Below are positions 1-11,123 of a DNA stretch of 64,000 bases, piece after piece. A program made the translations under genes and the position numbers. The DNA comes from Punica granatum (Eukaryota > Streptophyta > Magnoliopsida > Myrtales > Lythraceae). Under the pieces are notes generated by a model. That model was not told the DNA's origin and did no database searches. It saw nothing but the letters and a program-made list of their open reading frames with translations. Location: contig NC_045129.1 in NCBI RefSeq assembly GCF_007655135.1, forward strand, positions 34,535,122 to 34,599,121. The letters are read 5' to 3'. How positions within the stretch are numbered: position 1 is the stretch's first letter; each line of letters starts with the position of its first letter.

Positions 1-573
1 AATAATGGGAGGCAATTATAACATTTGTCTCTAAAATCCTTTTTCTGAGACAAATACAAACATATGCCTCTTATTTGGATTTTATTTATCTATAAAGCAC
101 CTAAACTTAATACTTTAATAAATAATAAATTTGTATCACAAATATTAGCAGCAAATTAGTCTTAAAACTCTAAAAAATCACTTTTAGAAACATATAAGCA
201 GACGCATATAGAAAATTTGCCTCTAGATAATTTCTTAGAAAGCAAAAGATTTAATTGCTTCTAAATCCAATCATATTTGCCCATATATATTATTTTAGAG
301 ATAAAAACAATTGTATATAAATTTAATTCTCATTTACCTTCAACTTAATAAACTTTATCTACAAAGTGAGTAGATAAATTGTTGAAATTTTGAAGGATTA
401 ATTTTACTTAAACATAGAAATTTATTTGATATGAATTAAAGGATATTCAAATTACTTTCTGCAAAAGTAGGAGATGTCTTTTATTTATTTATAGGTGTAC
501 ATTATTTTTTGCAAATATGAAATTAAACAGAATAGTAAGCTAATAATTTTTTTGTGTATCTTACATCATCTAT

Positions 574-604
<31 letters not shown>

Positions 605-941
605 TATTTTTTATATGAATTTTTGTTACAGAAATAATCTTGAAATTTACCATCCTGAGGAAAAAGAAAAGATTAACGAAATATATTGGGATGTTTGATT
701 TACTTTTACATTTATATATTAATTATTTTATTAATTTAAAATAATTATATAAATAAAAAATTTACATATTTATATGGGCTTCGCACTTTATTACGAGATA
801 TAAATTGAATTTGTAATTTAATTCAAATATACACTTTTTTCGGTGGAATAATTCAAATATACACTTTACTATTAATTAACACTTATGTTATAGTACTAAT
901 TAGTTGTTTTTATTAATTGTTACTAATTTGTCTCTATAGAT
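1..941. other. AT-rich stretch without a recognisable gene
   Basis: Very AT-rich sequence with a TA microsatellite near 573-602. The only open frame of any length (495-698, plus) is low-complexity and built from the TA run, so I do not call it. I see no conserved motif here. Confidence 0.6.
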
Positions 942-1196
942 CTAAAATGTTACAGTTAAATGAAGCAATTTACTCATTGGAGTTTCCACAGATTGCTTGC
1001 AGAATGTTGAGCCTTGCGTGACGGCTTGCTCTAGGCTAAGGAGAAAGGCATCCAATCTCTCGAAGTAGAGTTGGATGCCAAGGTAATATGTGATCTTGTT
1101 ATAGGACGTACTCATGATAATCTTGCTCTTATGCCGATTATTCTTGATTGCAGGACTCTGATCCAGCAATTTGCGAGCATCCGTATAAGCCATATC
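942..1196 (-). pseudogene. Unidentified open frame cut by the copia insertion
   Basis: On the minus strand an open frame of about 83 codons runs from the retrotransposon edge to a stop at 942. Its composition is less biased than the surrounding AT-rich DNA. If the copia element and one copy of ATATC are removed in thought, the frame continues upstream into 9205 onward for about 19 more codons before a stop near 9260. I do not recognise the product. It could be an exon of a host gene, part of an older repeat, or chance. The methionine and residues nearest the element in the current sequence lie inside the LTR and are not native. Confidence 0.25.
1192..1196. repeat. Target site duplication ATATC, left copy
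   Basis: The five bases directly before the LTR edge at 1197 are ATATC and match 9200-9204 exactly. A 5-bp duplication is the usual size for Ty1/copia integrase. Confidence 0.93.
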
Positions 1197-2864
1197 TGCT
1201 AGTTTCACGGGGCGCAACGGAAACGAAAAAGGAACAGAAATTCAAAATTTCCTACCCGTGAAACTAATTCCATGACCTACTAGAAGAATAAGAGTAAATA
1301 AAAGCGTACCTGGAATATTTAAAATTGTCGACCAAGCGTCCCACGCGTGACGCCTCTACCGGTGTCCACACCGACTTTGTCGACGAGTCTTCGAGATCGG
1401 CGGTGCTAGCGACCAACACTCGAAAGAAACACCGATGCAACACCCGAAATTTTTAAGACTAATGGACCTAATTTGAGTTGAACAATTCAACCCAAATTAT
1501 ATATATTTTATATGCACACATATATGCACGTACATATATATATTAGCATATATATATAATATGTGTGCGCTTTTATATATAAGCATATATATATAATATG
1601 TGAAAGTAATCTGCCCCTTTTTTTTATAAGCAACAGGGGAAGGAAGAAAACCAATTCTAGCCGATGTGGGACAAGGAAAATCAAGGCTCCAAGTGACATG
1701 TGTCCAAGTAAATGTCATTAAACCATTGGCCCATGTGTCACCGCATTAATCGTGCATCAATTTAGTCCATTTAATCTAATAAATCGGGTCTAATTAATCG
1801 ACAAATTTAATCTCATTAAATATCCGATTAATTAGTCACATCCTAAATCATCTAATCTCTATTAGACGATTTTATTTGTTTCAAAATATCTCGTCAATTT
1901 AGTCGTAGTGTGTGACCCTGTAGGTTCCCAATTACGTTGATAGTAATATCAAAATCTCTATTTCAATATTACAAACAGTGAGCGGCATCTAGCAATGCAT
2001 CACCGTTACTCAAGTAATCGGAAAGTCAATTTCTCGACGAACCTCGTGACCTATATTACCGTGTAATATAATCCATTGTCCCCTATATCTCTATTGAGCC
2101 CAAGGCATGGTCGATGACATCCTTGTATGGCTCAATATTTCTCTTTCTTGGTTTACCGGTTAAGTCTATCAGAACAAATGAGCTCGATATCGTTATATCG
2201 ACTCATTTGGGTATGCATACACTTTTAGACTTAACCACCAAGTGGCCGTGAGATATCGCTCCCGTTTCGTAGGAGGGACAAATTCTATTTTGATCACTCA
2301 CATTCCTCTCCATGCTCTGTGGTATACCCAATAACTGTCTTTATAACCATCCTGTTACAGTGGCGTTTGACAGTATCAAAGTATATGACATTACATGTAG
2401 GAATCTATGGTGACCTCAAGTCAAAGGACCATTACACTATAGTCACTTTGAGATATGCTAATGACAGTCACGTAACAACCCATGTAGCAATCTCATGGTG
2501 GGTCATTCCAATACACATTACTCTTAATGTATACATGTGGTGTGATTTGATATCTCCATATCCATGACCTATGAGACTTGGTCATCAATCAACACTCACA
2601 CTAGTCTAACCGTATTATCGTTGTCCTAATTAACGATAATACTTTGACTATGGACATTTAGGAATAATGTTCATTAATTATAGGATCTCACAATCAAGTC
2701 ACACTTGATGCCTATTGAACCTACTATTCCAAGGACATTATTGTGTAAAATCATATTTAGCGCAATCTACACAATAACAGATATGCCTCGTAATATAATG
2801 AAATAGATATCATATTACAGAACTGATTATAGATTGCCTCTAGGGCATACACCAATTCCCAACA
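1197..2864 (-). repeat. 3' LTR of the copia element
   Basis: 1,668 bp, the same length as 7532-9199 and at a constant offset of 6,335 bp. I found no substitution or indel on reading the two side by side. An AT-rich block of TATATA repeats lies at about 1500-1600. The element-strand ends are TG...CA. Confidence 0.95.
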
Positions 2865-2878
2865 ATCTCCCACTTGCA
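2865..2878 (-). other. Polypurine tract of the copia element
   Basis: On the minus strand GCAAGTGGGAGAT directly precedes the 3' LTR start TGTTGGG. This is the usual copia arrangement for priming plus-strand DNA. It begins right after the pol stop codon. Confidence 0.8.
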
Positions 2879-5323
2879 CTAGAGCCAATCTGGCATCTGT
2901 CTAATGCCAATAGATCTAGTGTGAGCCTCGTGCTTGCGCTGCACAAGAGGCTTCGTAAGTGGATCTGCGAGATTCTCATCTGTTGGTATTCTGCATATCT
3001 TCACATCTCCTCTGTCGATGATCTCGCGAATGAGATGGAAGCGTCTGAGTATATGTTTGGATCGCTGGTGAGACCTGGGTTCCTTAGCTTGCGCAATGGC
3101 TCCATTGTTGTCACAATAGAGATCCACTGGGTCTGCGATGCTAGGAACCACAACAAGTTCTGTCACGAACTTCTTGATCCAAACGGCCTCTTTTGCAGCG
3201 TTAGAGGCAGCAATATACTCGGCCTCTGTGGTAGAATCGGCTACTGTCTCCTGTTTGGAACTCTTCCAACTCACAGCACCTCCATTCAGGCAAAACACAT
3301 ACCCTGACTGCGATCTACTGTCGTCCTTATCGGTCTGGAAGCTAGCATCGGTGTAACCTCTTACAACGAGCTCTTCTTCGCTTCCATATACCAAAAACAT
3401 CTCCTTAGTCCTTCGTAAGTACTTAAGGATGTTCTTTACTGCAATCCAGTGTCTTTCACCTGGATCTGATTGGTATCGACTCGTCATACTCAAAGCATAC
3501 GAGACATCTGATCGAGTGCACAACATAGCATACATGATGGATCCAATAGCTGACGCATATGGAATCCTATTCATGCGGTCCCTCTCTTCTCGAGTAGAAG
3601 GACACTGAGCCTTCGAAAGGCTTATGCCATGTAACATAGGCAGCGACCCTTTCTTAGAATCCTGCATGCTAAATCGCCGAAGCACTTTATCTATGTATGC
3701 ACTCTGACTTAAGCCAAGCAGTCTCCTGGATCTATCTCTATAGATCCTGATACCTAGCACGTAGGTAGCTTCGCCTAAGTCCTTCATAGAGAAACACCTT
3801 CCCAACCAAGTCTTCACAGACTGTAAGGAAGGAATGTCATTCCCGATCAGAAGTATGTCATCTACATATAACACCAGGAAGATTACTATGCTCCCACTAA
3901 CCTTCTTGTAAACACAGGGTTCATCTTCATTCTTGATGAAGCCAAACTCTTTGATTGCATCATCAAAACGAAGATTCCAGCTCCTAGAAGCTTGCTTCAG
4001 CCCATAAATAGACCGTTGTAGCTTACAAACTTTTCTGGCACTATGTGGATCGACAAAACCCTCAGGTTGCGTCATATACACATCCTCGAGGAGATTCCCG
4101 TTCAGGAAAGCAGTTTTGACATCCATTTGCCAGATCTCATAATCATAATAAGCTGCAATTGCAAGCAAGATCCTGATGGATTTAAGCATAGCTACCGGGG
4201 AAAAGGTTTCGTCATAGTCAACACCATGAACTTGTCTGAAACCTTTTGCCACAAGTCGGCCCTTAAAGGTAATCACATTACCGTCCATGTCAATCTTCTT
4301 CTTGAAGACCCACTTACACCCAATGGGTTTTGCCCCTTCAGGTGGATCAACCAAAGTCCATACTTGGTTAGTGTACATGGACTCCATCTCAGATCTCATG
4401 GCCACCAGCCATTTCTCAGAGTCAGAGCCTATTACGGCTTCCGCATAGGTTGTAGGCTCATCATTATCTATGAGCAATACGTCATTGTCTTGAGTCACGA
4501 GAAATCCATATCTCTCGGGCTCATGACGTATCCTACTAGACCTACGAGGCTCATGTGTCACCTGTGTAGAAGATTGTGCCACAACAACTTGTGATACTTG
4601 TTCTGCAACATTGCCCGTCGATTGGTCAATGTCATTTTGTGGTAGAACTTCCCCAAGTTCTAATTTCCTCCCACTAGTTCCTTTGAAGAGAAACTCTTTC
4701 TCAAGGAATACCGCAGTTCGAGCGACAAACACTTTGCCCTCGATGGGATTATAGAAATAGTATCCTCGAGTTTCCTTAGGATACCCCACAAAGTAACATT
4801 TGTCCGATTTAGGGCCAAGCTTATCCGAAGATAATCTCTTCACATAAGCTTCGCAACCCCATATCTTTAGAAAAGACATCTTGGGACGCTTCCCATACCA
4901 CATCTCATATGGTGTCCTTTCAACTGATTTCGACGGAGCATTGTTTAATATGAGAGCAGCTGTCTGTAGAGCATATCCCCAGAAGGAGTCAGGTAAGTTT
5001 GCATGACTCATCAAAGATCGAACCATATCTAATAAAGTTCGATTCCTCCTCTCAGCTACACCATTCCATTGTGGTGTTCCAGGTGGAGTCAGTTGAGATA
5101 AAATCCCACACTGTTTAAGATAGTCAGCGAACTCATAGCTCAAATATTCACCTCCTCGATCTGATCGAAGAACTTTAATGCTCTTACCCAACTGATTCTC
5201 CACTTCATTCTTAAATTCTTTAAACTTTTCAAAGGATTCAGATTTGTGTTTCATCAAAAACATATCCAAATCTACTGAAATCATCAGTAAATGTAATAAA
5301 GTAGAGATACCCACCTCTAGCAA
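2879..5323 (-). CDS. Copia Pol: integrase C-terminal part, reverse transcriptase, RNase H
   Basis: An open frame of 814 codons; only about residue 22 onward is the homologous Pol frame, because the first residues are the upstream coding region read out of frame. Integrase residues appear as SDRGGEY (Asp about 55) and NGVAERRNRT (Glu about 91). RT begins around 320, with DVKTAFLNG (Asp about 401) and the YVDD box at about 486-489. RNase H follows near the C-terminus with YTDAS, TTEAEY and LYCDNNGA. The C-terminal end looks complete. It normally forms one polyprotein with the Gag-protease frame, but a frame change near 5256-5262 separates them, so this copy probably cannot make Pol from one continuous frame. 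The start given is just the first in-frame ATG. Confidence 0.9.
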   Translation of the reverse strand: MLEVGISTLLHLLMISVDLDMFLMKHKSESFEKFKEFKNEVENQLGKSIKVLRSDRGGEYLSYEFADYLKQCGILSQLTPPGTPQWNGVAERRNRTLLDMVRSLMSHANLPDSFWGYALQTAALILNNAPSKSVERTPYEMWYGKRPKMSFLKIWGCEAYVKRLSSDKLGPKSDKCYFVGYPKETRGYYFYNPIEGKVFVARTAVFLEKEFLFKGTSGRKLELGEVLPQNDIDQSTGNVAEQVSQVVVAQSSTQVTHEPRRSSRIRHEPERYGFLVTQDNDVLLIDNDEPTTYAEAVIGSDSEKWLVAMRSEMESMYTNQVWTLVDPPEGAKPIGCKWVFKKKIDMDGNVITFKGRLVAKGFRQVHGVDYDETFSPVAMLKSIRILLAIAAYYDYEIWQMDVKTAFLNGNLLEDVYMTQPEGFVDPHSARKVCKLQRSIYGLKQASRSWNLRFDDAIKEFGFIKNEDEPCVYKKVSGSIVIFLVLYVDDILLIGNDIPSLQSVKTWLGRCFSMKDLGEATYVLGIRIYRDRSRRLLGLSQSAYIDKVLRRFSMQDSKKGSLPMLHGISLSKAQCPSTREERDRMNRIPYASAIGSIMYAMLCTRSDVSYALSMTSRYQSDPGERHWIAVKNILKYLRRTKEMFLVYGSEEELVVRGYTDASFQTDKDDSRSQSGYVFCLNGGAVSWKSSKQETVADSTTEAEYIAASNAAKEAVWIKKFVTELVVVPSIADPVDLYCDNNGAIAQAKEPRSHQRSKHILRRFHLIREIIDRGDVKICRIPTDENLADPLTKPLVQRKHEAHTRSIGIRQMPDWL

Positions 5324-6830
5324 GCTTGTTCACTGGTCCACATACATCGGTATGTATGAGAGCCAAAAGATCACTAGCTCGCTCACCTTTTCCGGTAAAA
5401 GGGGCCTTAGTCATTTTCCCCATTAAGCAAGGTTCGCATGTCTCGATCGATTCTAAATCAAACGAGTCCAGTAATCCATCCTTATGGAGTCTAGAGATGC
5501 GATTCTCGCTAATATGGCCTAAACGACAATGCCAGAGGTAAGTCGGGTTCGAATCATTAGATTTGAGCCGTTTGGTTTCCACATTATAAATAGGCGTATC
5601 TAGATCAAGAACATACAGACCATTACTTAAATGTGCACTGCCATAATATACATCATTCATGTACATAGAACAACACTTGTTCTTTATAGTGAAACAAAAT
5701 CCCTTCTTGTCCAAACAAGAAACAGATATTATGTTTCTACTAATAGCAGGTACATAATAACAGTCGTTAAGATCTAATACAAGCCCAGTAGGTAAAACTA
5801 GGTGATAAGTCCCTACAGTTAATGTAGCAACTCTTGCTCCATTTCCAACTCGTAGGTCCACCTCGCCCTTTGTCAACGATCTACTGTCCTTTAGGTCCTG
5901 CATATTTCCACAAATATGAGCACCACATCCGGTATCTAATACCCAAGATGTAGAAGTAGTAGATACATTAATCTCTATAACATGGATACCTGAAGTGGAA
6001 GTCTCACTTCCCTTCTTCTTCTTCAACTCTTCCAAGTATATCTTACAATTCCGCTTCCAATGTCCAGTGTTGCCACAATGGAAGCAGTAATCATTCTTCG
6101 CCACCTTGGCTTTAGGCTTCAACGCACCCAAGTCAAAATTGGATGCACCTTTAGCCTTCTTGCCTTTGCTCTTGCTCTTGCCCTTTCTTTTGGTCCCTTG
6201 GACCATTAGAACGGACGTCCCCTTGCTGATATCATGCTCAGCTGTTCTCAACATGTTAAGCAGTTCAGGCAATGGTTTATTGTAGTCATTCATATTATAG
6301 CTCATAATGAACTGACTATAACTGCTGGGCAGCGACTGTAGGACTAAATCTGTGGCCAACTCTTGACCAAGAGGAAATCCCAGTCTTCCCAGAGTCTCAA
6401 CGTACCCAATCATCTTGAGTACATGAAGACCCACCGGGCTACCCTCAGTCAACCTTGCTTGAAAAAGTGCTTTAGAGATCTCGAATCTCTCATGTCGGGC
6501 CTGCTCTTGATAGAGCTGCCTGAGATGCACGATCATATCGTACGCCTTCATGTTCTCGTGTTGCTTCTGAAGCTCCGAGTCCATGGTGACTAACATGAGA
6601 CATCCGACGTTTACGGCATCATCATGATGCTTACTATAAGCATCTTTCTCAGCTTGGGGGGCATCGTCAGGCGGTGGCGCAAGAAGAGGTTGCTCTAAGA
6701 CATATAGCTTCTTTTCTTGGGTGAGAACAATTCTCAAGTTTCGATACCAACCAAGGAAATTATTCCCTGACAGTTTGTCCTTATCAAGGACGGATCGCAA
6801 ACAGAAAGTACTAGAAGTGCTCCCTGCCAT
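5238..6830 (-). CDS. Copia Gag-protease-integrase N-terminal part, prematurely ended
   Basis: The frame opens at the ATG of MAGSTSS (6830-6828); an in-frame ATG at 6854 would add eight residues. Numbering from 6854, Gag occupies about 1-250, with a Lys-rich stretch at about 221-250. The zinc knuckle is CFHCGNTGHWKRNC (C257, C260, H265, C270). The aspartic protease motif DTG is at 307-309. The integrase HHCC zinc module is H442, H447, C473, C476, and the first catalytic Asp lies in HTDVCGP (about 503). The frame then stops after TDDFSRFGYV plus a few unrelated residues. The break at the A5 run (plus strand 5256-5260) looks like a small indel rather than a conserved recoding site, because plant copia elements usually carry a single gag-pol frame. 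Confidence 0.9.
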   Translation of the reverse strand: MAGSTSSTFCLRSVLDKDKLSGNNFLGWYRNLRIVLTQEKKLYVLEQPLLAPPPDDAPQAEKDAYSKHHDDAVNVGCLMLVTMDSELQKQHENMKAYDMIVHLRQLYQEQARHERFEISKALFQARLTEGSPVGLHVLKMIGYVETLGRLGFPLGQELATDLVLQSLPSSYSQFIMSYNMNDYNKPLPELLNMLRTAEHDISKGTSVLMVQGTKRKGKSKSKGKKAKGASNFDLGALKPKAKVAKNDYCFHCGNTGHWKRNCKIYLEELKKKKGSETSTSGIHVIEINVSTTSTSWVLDTGCGAHICGNMQDLKDSRSLTKGEVDLRVGNGARVATLTVGTYHLVLPTGLVLDLNDCYYVPAISRNIISVSCLDKKGFCFTIKNKCCSMYMNDVYYGSAHLSNGLYVLDLDTPIYNVETKRLKSNDSNPTYLWHCRLGHISENRISRLHKDGLLDSFDLESIETCEPCLMGKMTKAPFTGKGERASDLLALIHTDVCGPVNKLARGGYLYFITFTDDFSRFGYVFDETQI

Positions 6831-6854
6831 GGTAACTACCATAGAAATATACAA

Positions 6855-7511
6855 AATAAGTATTATGACACAACAATATTTAATGAGGACTTTATAAATA
6901 TTGCTCGCACTATTTATATCAAATCAATGACCCTCAACATTGATTCAGAGAATATCATTCTCATAGTAGCTCAAGATCCATATCTCACCAAGCTCTGAGT
7001 CAGCGAGGGCTGATTCACCCAGAACTGGCTATTTAGGTAGGGAACTCACTTTCCCAATTGCATTACATGCAACTCTTGATTAGTTGAGTGAATAACTCCT
7101 TATTCAAATCTATCTTATAGATCGATGCCCAACTACATGCCTCTGAACTCCTAATCCTATTAGGCTTGCTCAGTTAAGTCCGACCCACTGGTAAACACAA
7201 CGTCTTACTAGGATAGATAAGGGCATCCTGCGAAGGCAAGGTCTACACACTCATCGATCTTGGTCTTGACGAGCGTTACACGGTGGAAGGATATGGACTT
7301 AATATTTTGAGGGATTTGATTAACATTTAATCGATCTCACTATACACTATTATGTAACTATTACATAATAGTCCATACGTATAACTATTATACTAACACA
7401 ACTAGGACATAGTCCATGTCTAACAGTCATGCACCGCAAATATCAAACATAATCATACTAGTACCAAGCATAAAATCATATTTTATGCTATTATCTACTC
7501 AGATTCTAACT
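6855..7511 (-). other. Copia untranslated leader
   Basis: About 660 bp between the primer-binding site and the Gag start, with no long frame. It should hold the packaging and dimerisation signals, but I cannot point to them. Confidence 0.6.
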
Positions 7512-7529
7512 AGCTAGGCTTTGATACCA
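7512..7529 (-). other. Primer-binding site of the copia element
   Basis: On the minus strand TGGTATCAAAGCC lies two bases after the 5' LTR end. It closely matches the complement of the initiator tRNA-Met 3' end (TGGTATCAGAGC type) used by most plant copia elements. Confidence 0.85.
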
Positions 7530-7531
7530 AT

Positions 7532-9199
7532 TGCTAGTTTCACGGGGCGCAACGGAAACGAAAAAGGAACAGAAATTCAAAATTTCCTACCCGTGAAACT
7601 AATTCCATGACCTACTAGAAGAATAAGAGTAAATAAAAGCGTACCTGGAATATTTAAAATTGTCGACCAAGCGTCCCACGCGTGACGCCTCTACCGGTGT
7701 CCACACCGACTTTGTCGACGAGTCTTCGAGATCGGCGGTGCTAGCGACCAACACTCGAAAGAAACACCGATGCAACACCCGAAATTTTTAAGACTAATGG
7801 ACCTAATTTGAGTTGAACAATTCAACCCAAATTATATATATTTTATATGCACACATATATGCACGTACATATATATATTAGCATATATATATAATATGTG
7901 TGCGCTTTTATATATAAGCATATATATATAATATGTGAAAGTAATCTGCCCCTTTTTTTTATAAGCAACAGGGGAAGGAAGAAAACCAATTCTAGCCGAT
8001 GTGGGACAAGGAAAATCAAGGCTCCAAGTGACATGTGTCCAAGTAAATGTCATTAAACCATTGGCCCATGTGTCACCGCATTAATCGTGCATCAATTTAG
8101 TCCATTTAATCTAATAAATCGGGTCTAATTAATCGACAAATTTAATCTCATTAAATATCCGATTAATTAGTCACATCCTAAATCATCTAATCTCTATTAG
8201 ACGATTTTATTTGTTTCAAAATATCTCGTCAATTTAGTCGTAGTGTGTGACCCTGTAGGTTCCCAATTACGTTGATAGTAATATCAAAATCTCTATTTCA
8301 ATATTACAAACAGTGAGCGGCATCTAGCAATGCATCACCGTTACTCAAGTAATCGGAAAGTCAATTTCTCGACGAACCTCGTGACCTATATTACCGTGTA
8401 ATATAATCCATTGTCCCCTATATCTCTATTGAGCCCAAGGCATGGTCGATGACATCCTTGTATGGCTCAATATTTCTCTTTCTTGGTTTACCGGTTAAGT
8501 CTATCAGAACAAATGAGCTCGATATCGTTATATCGACTCATTTGGGTATGCATACACTTTTAGACTTAACCACCAAGTGGCCGTGAGATATCGCTCCCGT
8601 TTCGTAGGAGGGACAAATTCTATTTTGATCACTCACATTCCTCTCCATGCTCTGTGGTATACCCAATAACTGTCTTTATAACCATCCTGTTACAGTGGCG
8701 TTTGACAGTATCAAAGTATATGACATTACATGTAGGAATCTATGGTGACCTCAAGTCAAAGGACCATTACACTATAGTCACTTTGAGATATGCTAATGAC
8801 AGTCACGTAACAACCCATGTAGCAATCTCATGGTGGGTCATTCCAATACACATTACTCTTAATGTATACATGTGGTGTGATTTGATATCTCCATATCCAT
8901 GACCTATGAGACTTGGTCATCAATCAACACTCACACTAGTCTAACCGTATTATCGTTGTCCTAATTAACGATAATACTTTGACTATGGACATTTAGGAAT
9001 AATGTTCATTAATTATAGGATCTCACAATCAAGTCACACTTGATGCCTATTGAACCTACTATTCCAAGGACATTATTGTGTAAAATCATATTTAGCGCAA
9101 TCTACACAATAACAGATATGCCTCGTAATATAATGAAATAGATATCATATTACAGAACTGATTATAGATTGCCTCTAGGGCATACACCAATTCCCAACA
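7532..9199 (-). repeat. 5' LTR of the copia element
   Basis: 1,668 bp, apparently identical to 1197-2864. As the upstream LTR on the element strand it should carry the promoter. TATATA stretches lie at about 7835-7935, but I cannot define a transcription start. Confidence 0.95.
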
Positions 9200-9204
9200 A
9201 TATC
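9200..9204. repeat. Target site duplication ATATC, right copy
   Basis: ATATC directly follows the LTR end at 9199 and matches 1192-1196. Confidence 0.93.
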
Positions 9205-10139
9205 TACCCCTACCGGGGTGTTAGACTTGCTCTATGCTGATGTAGTAGGATCGACTAAGGCTCGCATGATCTGTATGACTCGTTCTGAGGAGCATGATGT
9301 TGGGTAATTTTTAGTAATATTATCCCGTTACTACCAAAAAATTACTTTGACTGTACGATGCCATTGCCTTGACATTATAGAATTTCCAAGATAAGCCATT
9401 GTTGTGTTCTTTGAAATTTGAGGATGGTCATTACGGACTTTGACATCTTTTGTAGAGAAAGTACATCATCATGATGTATATTACATAAATTATTTCCAAA
9501 ATTTTATTCAGTAGCCGGATCTCCAACACTATGTTATCTTTTTTGGATTGTATCGTACTCCAATTCATTTTATAGAAGACGGACTTTGTAAACAGTCAAT
9601 TACGCATGCCTGGTGAGCTCGGGGCTCGTGAGTCCCCTACCTAGGTTTGTGTCACAAACCTAGATCCAGGTTCGTCAAACTAGGGGTCAAGAGCCCTTGA
9701 TTCGTAGAGAGAGAAAGCTCGCCAACTCAAGGGTGGAGAGCCCGTGATTCTTGGTTTGACGAGCCCCCCGCCCGGGTTCATAACCTTAACGTGTACCCAG
9801 ATTCATGCTCCTGAGCCTTAGGCGTGGCAGGAGAGGTCCTTTGGCTCGCCGAAGCTCTGGCGAACCAGAGAGGAAGATCAACAGTAGTTCATCCTTTTTT
9901 TTTAAATTTGATTTTATATTTTTGTAGAAAATATTTTAATAAATATATTTTAAATTCTACCAAAATGACGTCGTTTTTTTTTGTACGAACTTTTGTTTTT
10001 CTTTTGGGTGGAAAAAAAGGAGAAAAAGGAAAATGAAGAAAGACTCATTTAGTGTAGCGTTATACCAAATTGAAGTAACAATGACCAATCATTTAATGGC
10101 ATTAGCATCTTTAGTCAACAGAATGTCGTTAAGAATTAA
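9205..10139. other. Gene-free flank with a GC-richer repetitive segment
   Basis: No gene recognised. About 9600-9870 is clearly richer in GC than its surroundings and contains recurring short words such as GAGCCCGTGATTC, AGAGCCCTTGATTCG and CTCGCC. They suggest an old degenerate repeat or part of a larger element. The rest is ordinary AT-rich sequence with a poly-T run at about 9894. Confidence 0.5.
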
Positions 10140-10395
10140 AATAATGTGACGAAAGACCAAATTGATGTACCCATGGGACCCATACGATGCGATTTTTTTT
10201 ATTGAGGGATCTAACTAATGTAAGAAGGACCAATTTGATGCAATTTTGTAAATTGAGGGACCTAAATGATATAACAAGGACCAAATTGATGTAAATTAAC
10301 AAACTCAAGGACCAAATTGATGTAAAAAATAAGTCAGAGACCAATTGACATAATTTTCGAACATCGGGATCAAATTGCCTATTTACTCAAATGAA
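10140..10395 (-). repeat. Degenerate array of ACCAAATTGATGTAA-type units
   Basis: At least five spaced copies of a word like GGACCAAATTGATGTAA occur here. Read on the minus strand, it starts GTAAATAGGCAATTTGATCCC and continues with repeated CATCAATTTGGTCC units. This matches the left arm of the palindromic repeat at about 50785-51060, so the two belong to one dispersed family. The second arm is not evident here. Open frames inside are by-products of the repeat. Confidence 0.6.
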
Positions 10396-11123
10396 AATTC
10401 TGATCAGGCCCTGACCCAATTAGGCAAATCTTATCGTCGGAAGTGGATATAATAAGAGTTTTACTGGCCAATTGGGACAGTCGATATTGACTCAGTCTAT
10501 GTAGACCGCGTCTTGACGAGACAAATCCGATAAAAATTCTAATCGGGGTAAAAAAGTCGTAATATTCATGTTTGGGCCTTCTCGAATGCCCCGATAACTT
10601 CTTAATCACTTCCAAGTCCTTTTTTTTTTATCAAGTCTATTGATCTTGCAACCAAACAAAAGAAAAGTTCTGCCGATCTATCTACCTACATTGAAAGTTC
10701 ATAACATTTTTGTGCTAATCAAAATCATTCAACCCCAAAAGTAACCTCAAAAGTATCCTGAAAGCTAAAGTCATTGCTGCAATTATATTTATCAACGATT
10801 AACCAACAAAAACTAAGTTCATCGTGACATATCATCGCCTAATTTGATACAACTGCAATACGACCTATATAGCACCAGAAAATTGAATAACACTGGAGAT
10901 CAACTAAGACATGGAAACAACATCTGGCACCTATGCCGATCGACGTAAAAAAAACCATGTAAGAACTGCATATAAGACCTGTTACAGAGAGATTAAGTGC
11001 CGTACTAACTTTTCTAGTAACGCGATATTAATCTAGCTAGCAAGGTCCTCGATAAAGTGACAGTATGTAGATGCATGGCTCCGGCAGGCTGGCCGAATCG
11101 ATCAGTCATCGTCTCTTTGGTTA
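10396..11123. other. Gene-free sequence downstream of the C2-domain gene
   Basis: Nothing coding recognised. It probably includes the 3' UTR of the neighbouring minus-strand gene nearest 11100, but I cannot fix the polyadenylation site. Confidence 0.5.

Larger units (their letters stand above)
1197..9199 (-). mobile_element. Full-length Ty1/copia LTR retrotransposon, young, frame-broken
   Basis: This 8,003-bp element lies on the minus strand. The order is 5' LTR 9199-7532, primer-binding site just below 7530, Gag, CCHC knuckle, protease, integrase, reverse transcriptase, RNase H, purine tract at 2865-2878 and 3' LTR 2864-1197. Integrase before RT is the copia order. The LTRs begin TGTTGGGAATTGG and end CTAGCA on the element strand. 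LTRs of about 1.7 kb and the TATGCCCTAGAGGCAAT motif near the LTR start recall the Angela/Tork group; that lineage call is inference. The two LTRs look identical and the duplication is intact, so insertion was recent. Pol is split by a frame change near 5256-5262. Confidence 0.95.

Noticed and set aside
2834..3307. 157-codon plus-strand frame
   Set aside because: It lies opposite the RNase H end of copia Pol and shows no independent domain. The other plus-strand frames at 4043-4594, 5244-5541 and 6363-6593 are explained the same way.
5238..5323. Programmed ribosomal frameshift between the two copia frames
   Set aside because: Copia elements of this type normally keep one continuous gag-pol frame, and the break is inside integrase rather than at a Gag-Pol border, so a mutation or sequence error is more likely.
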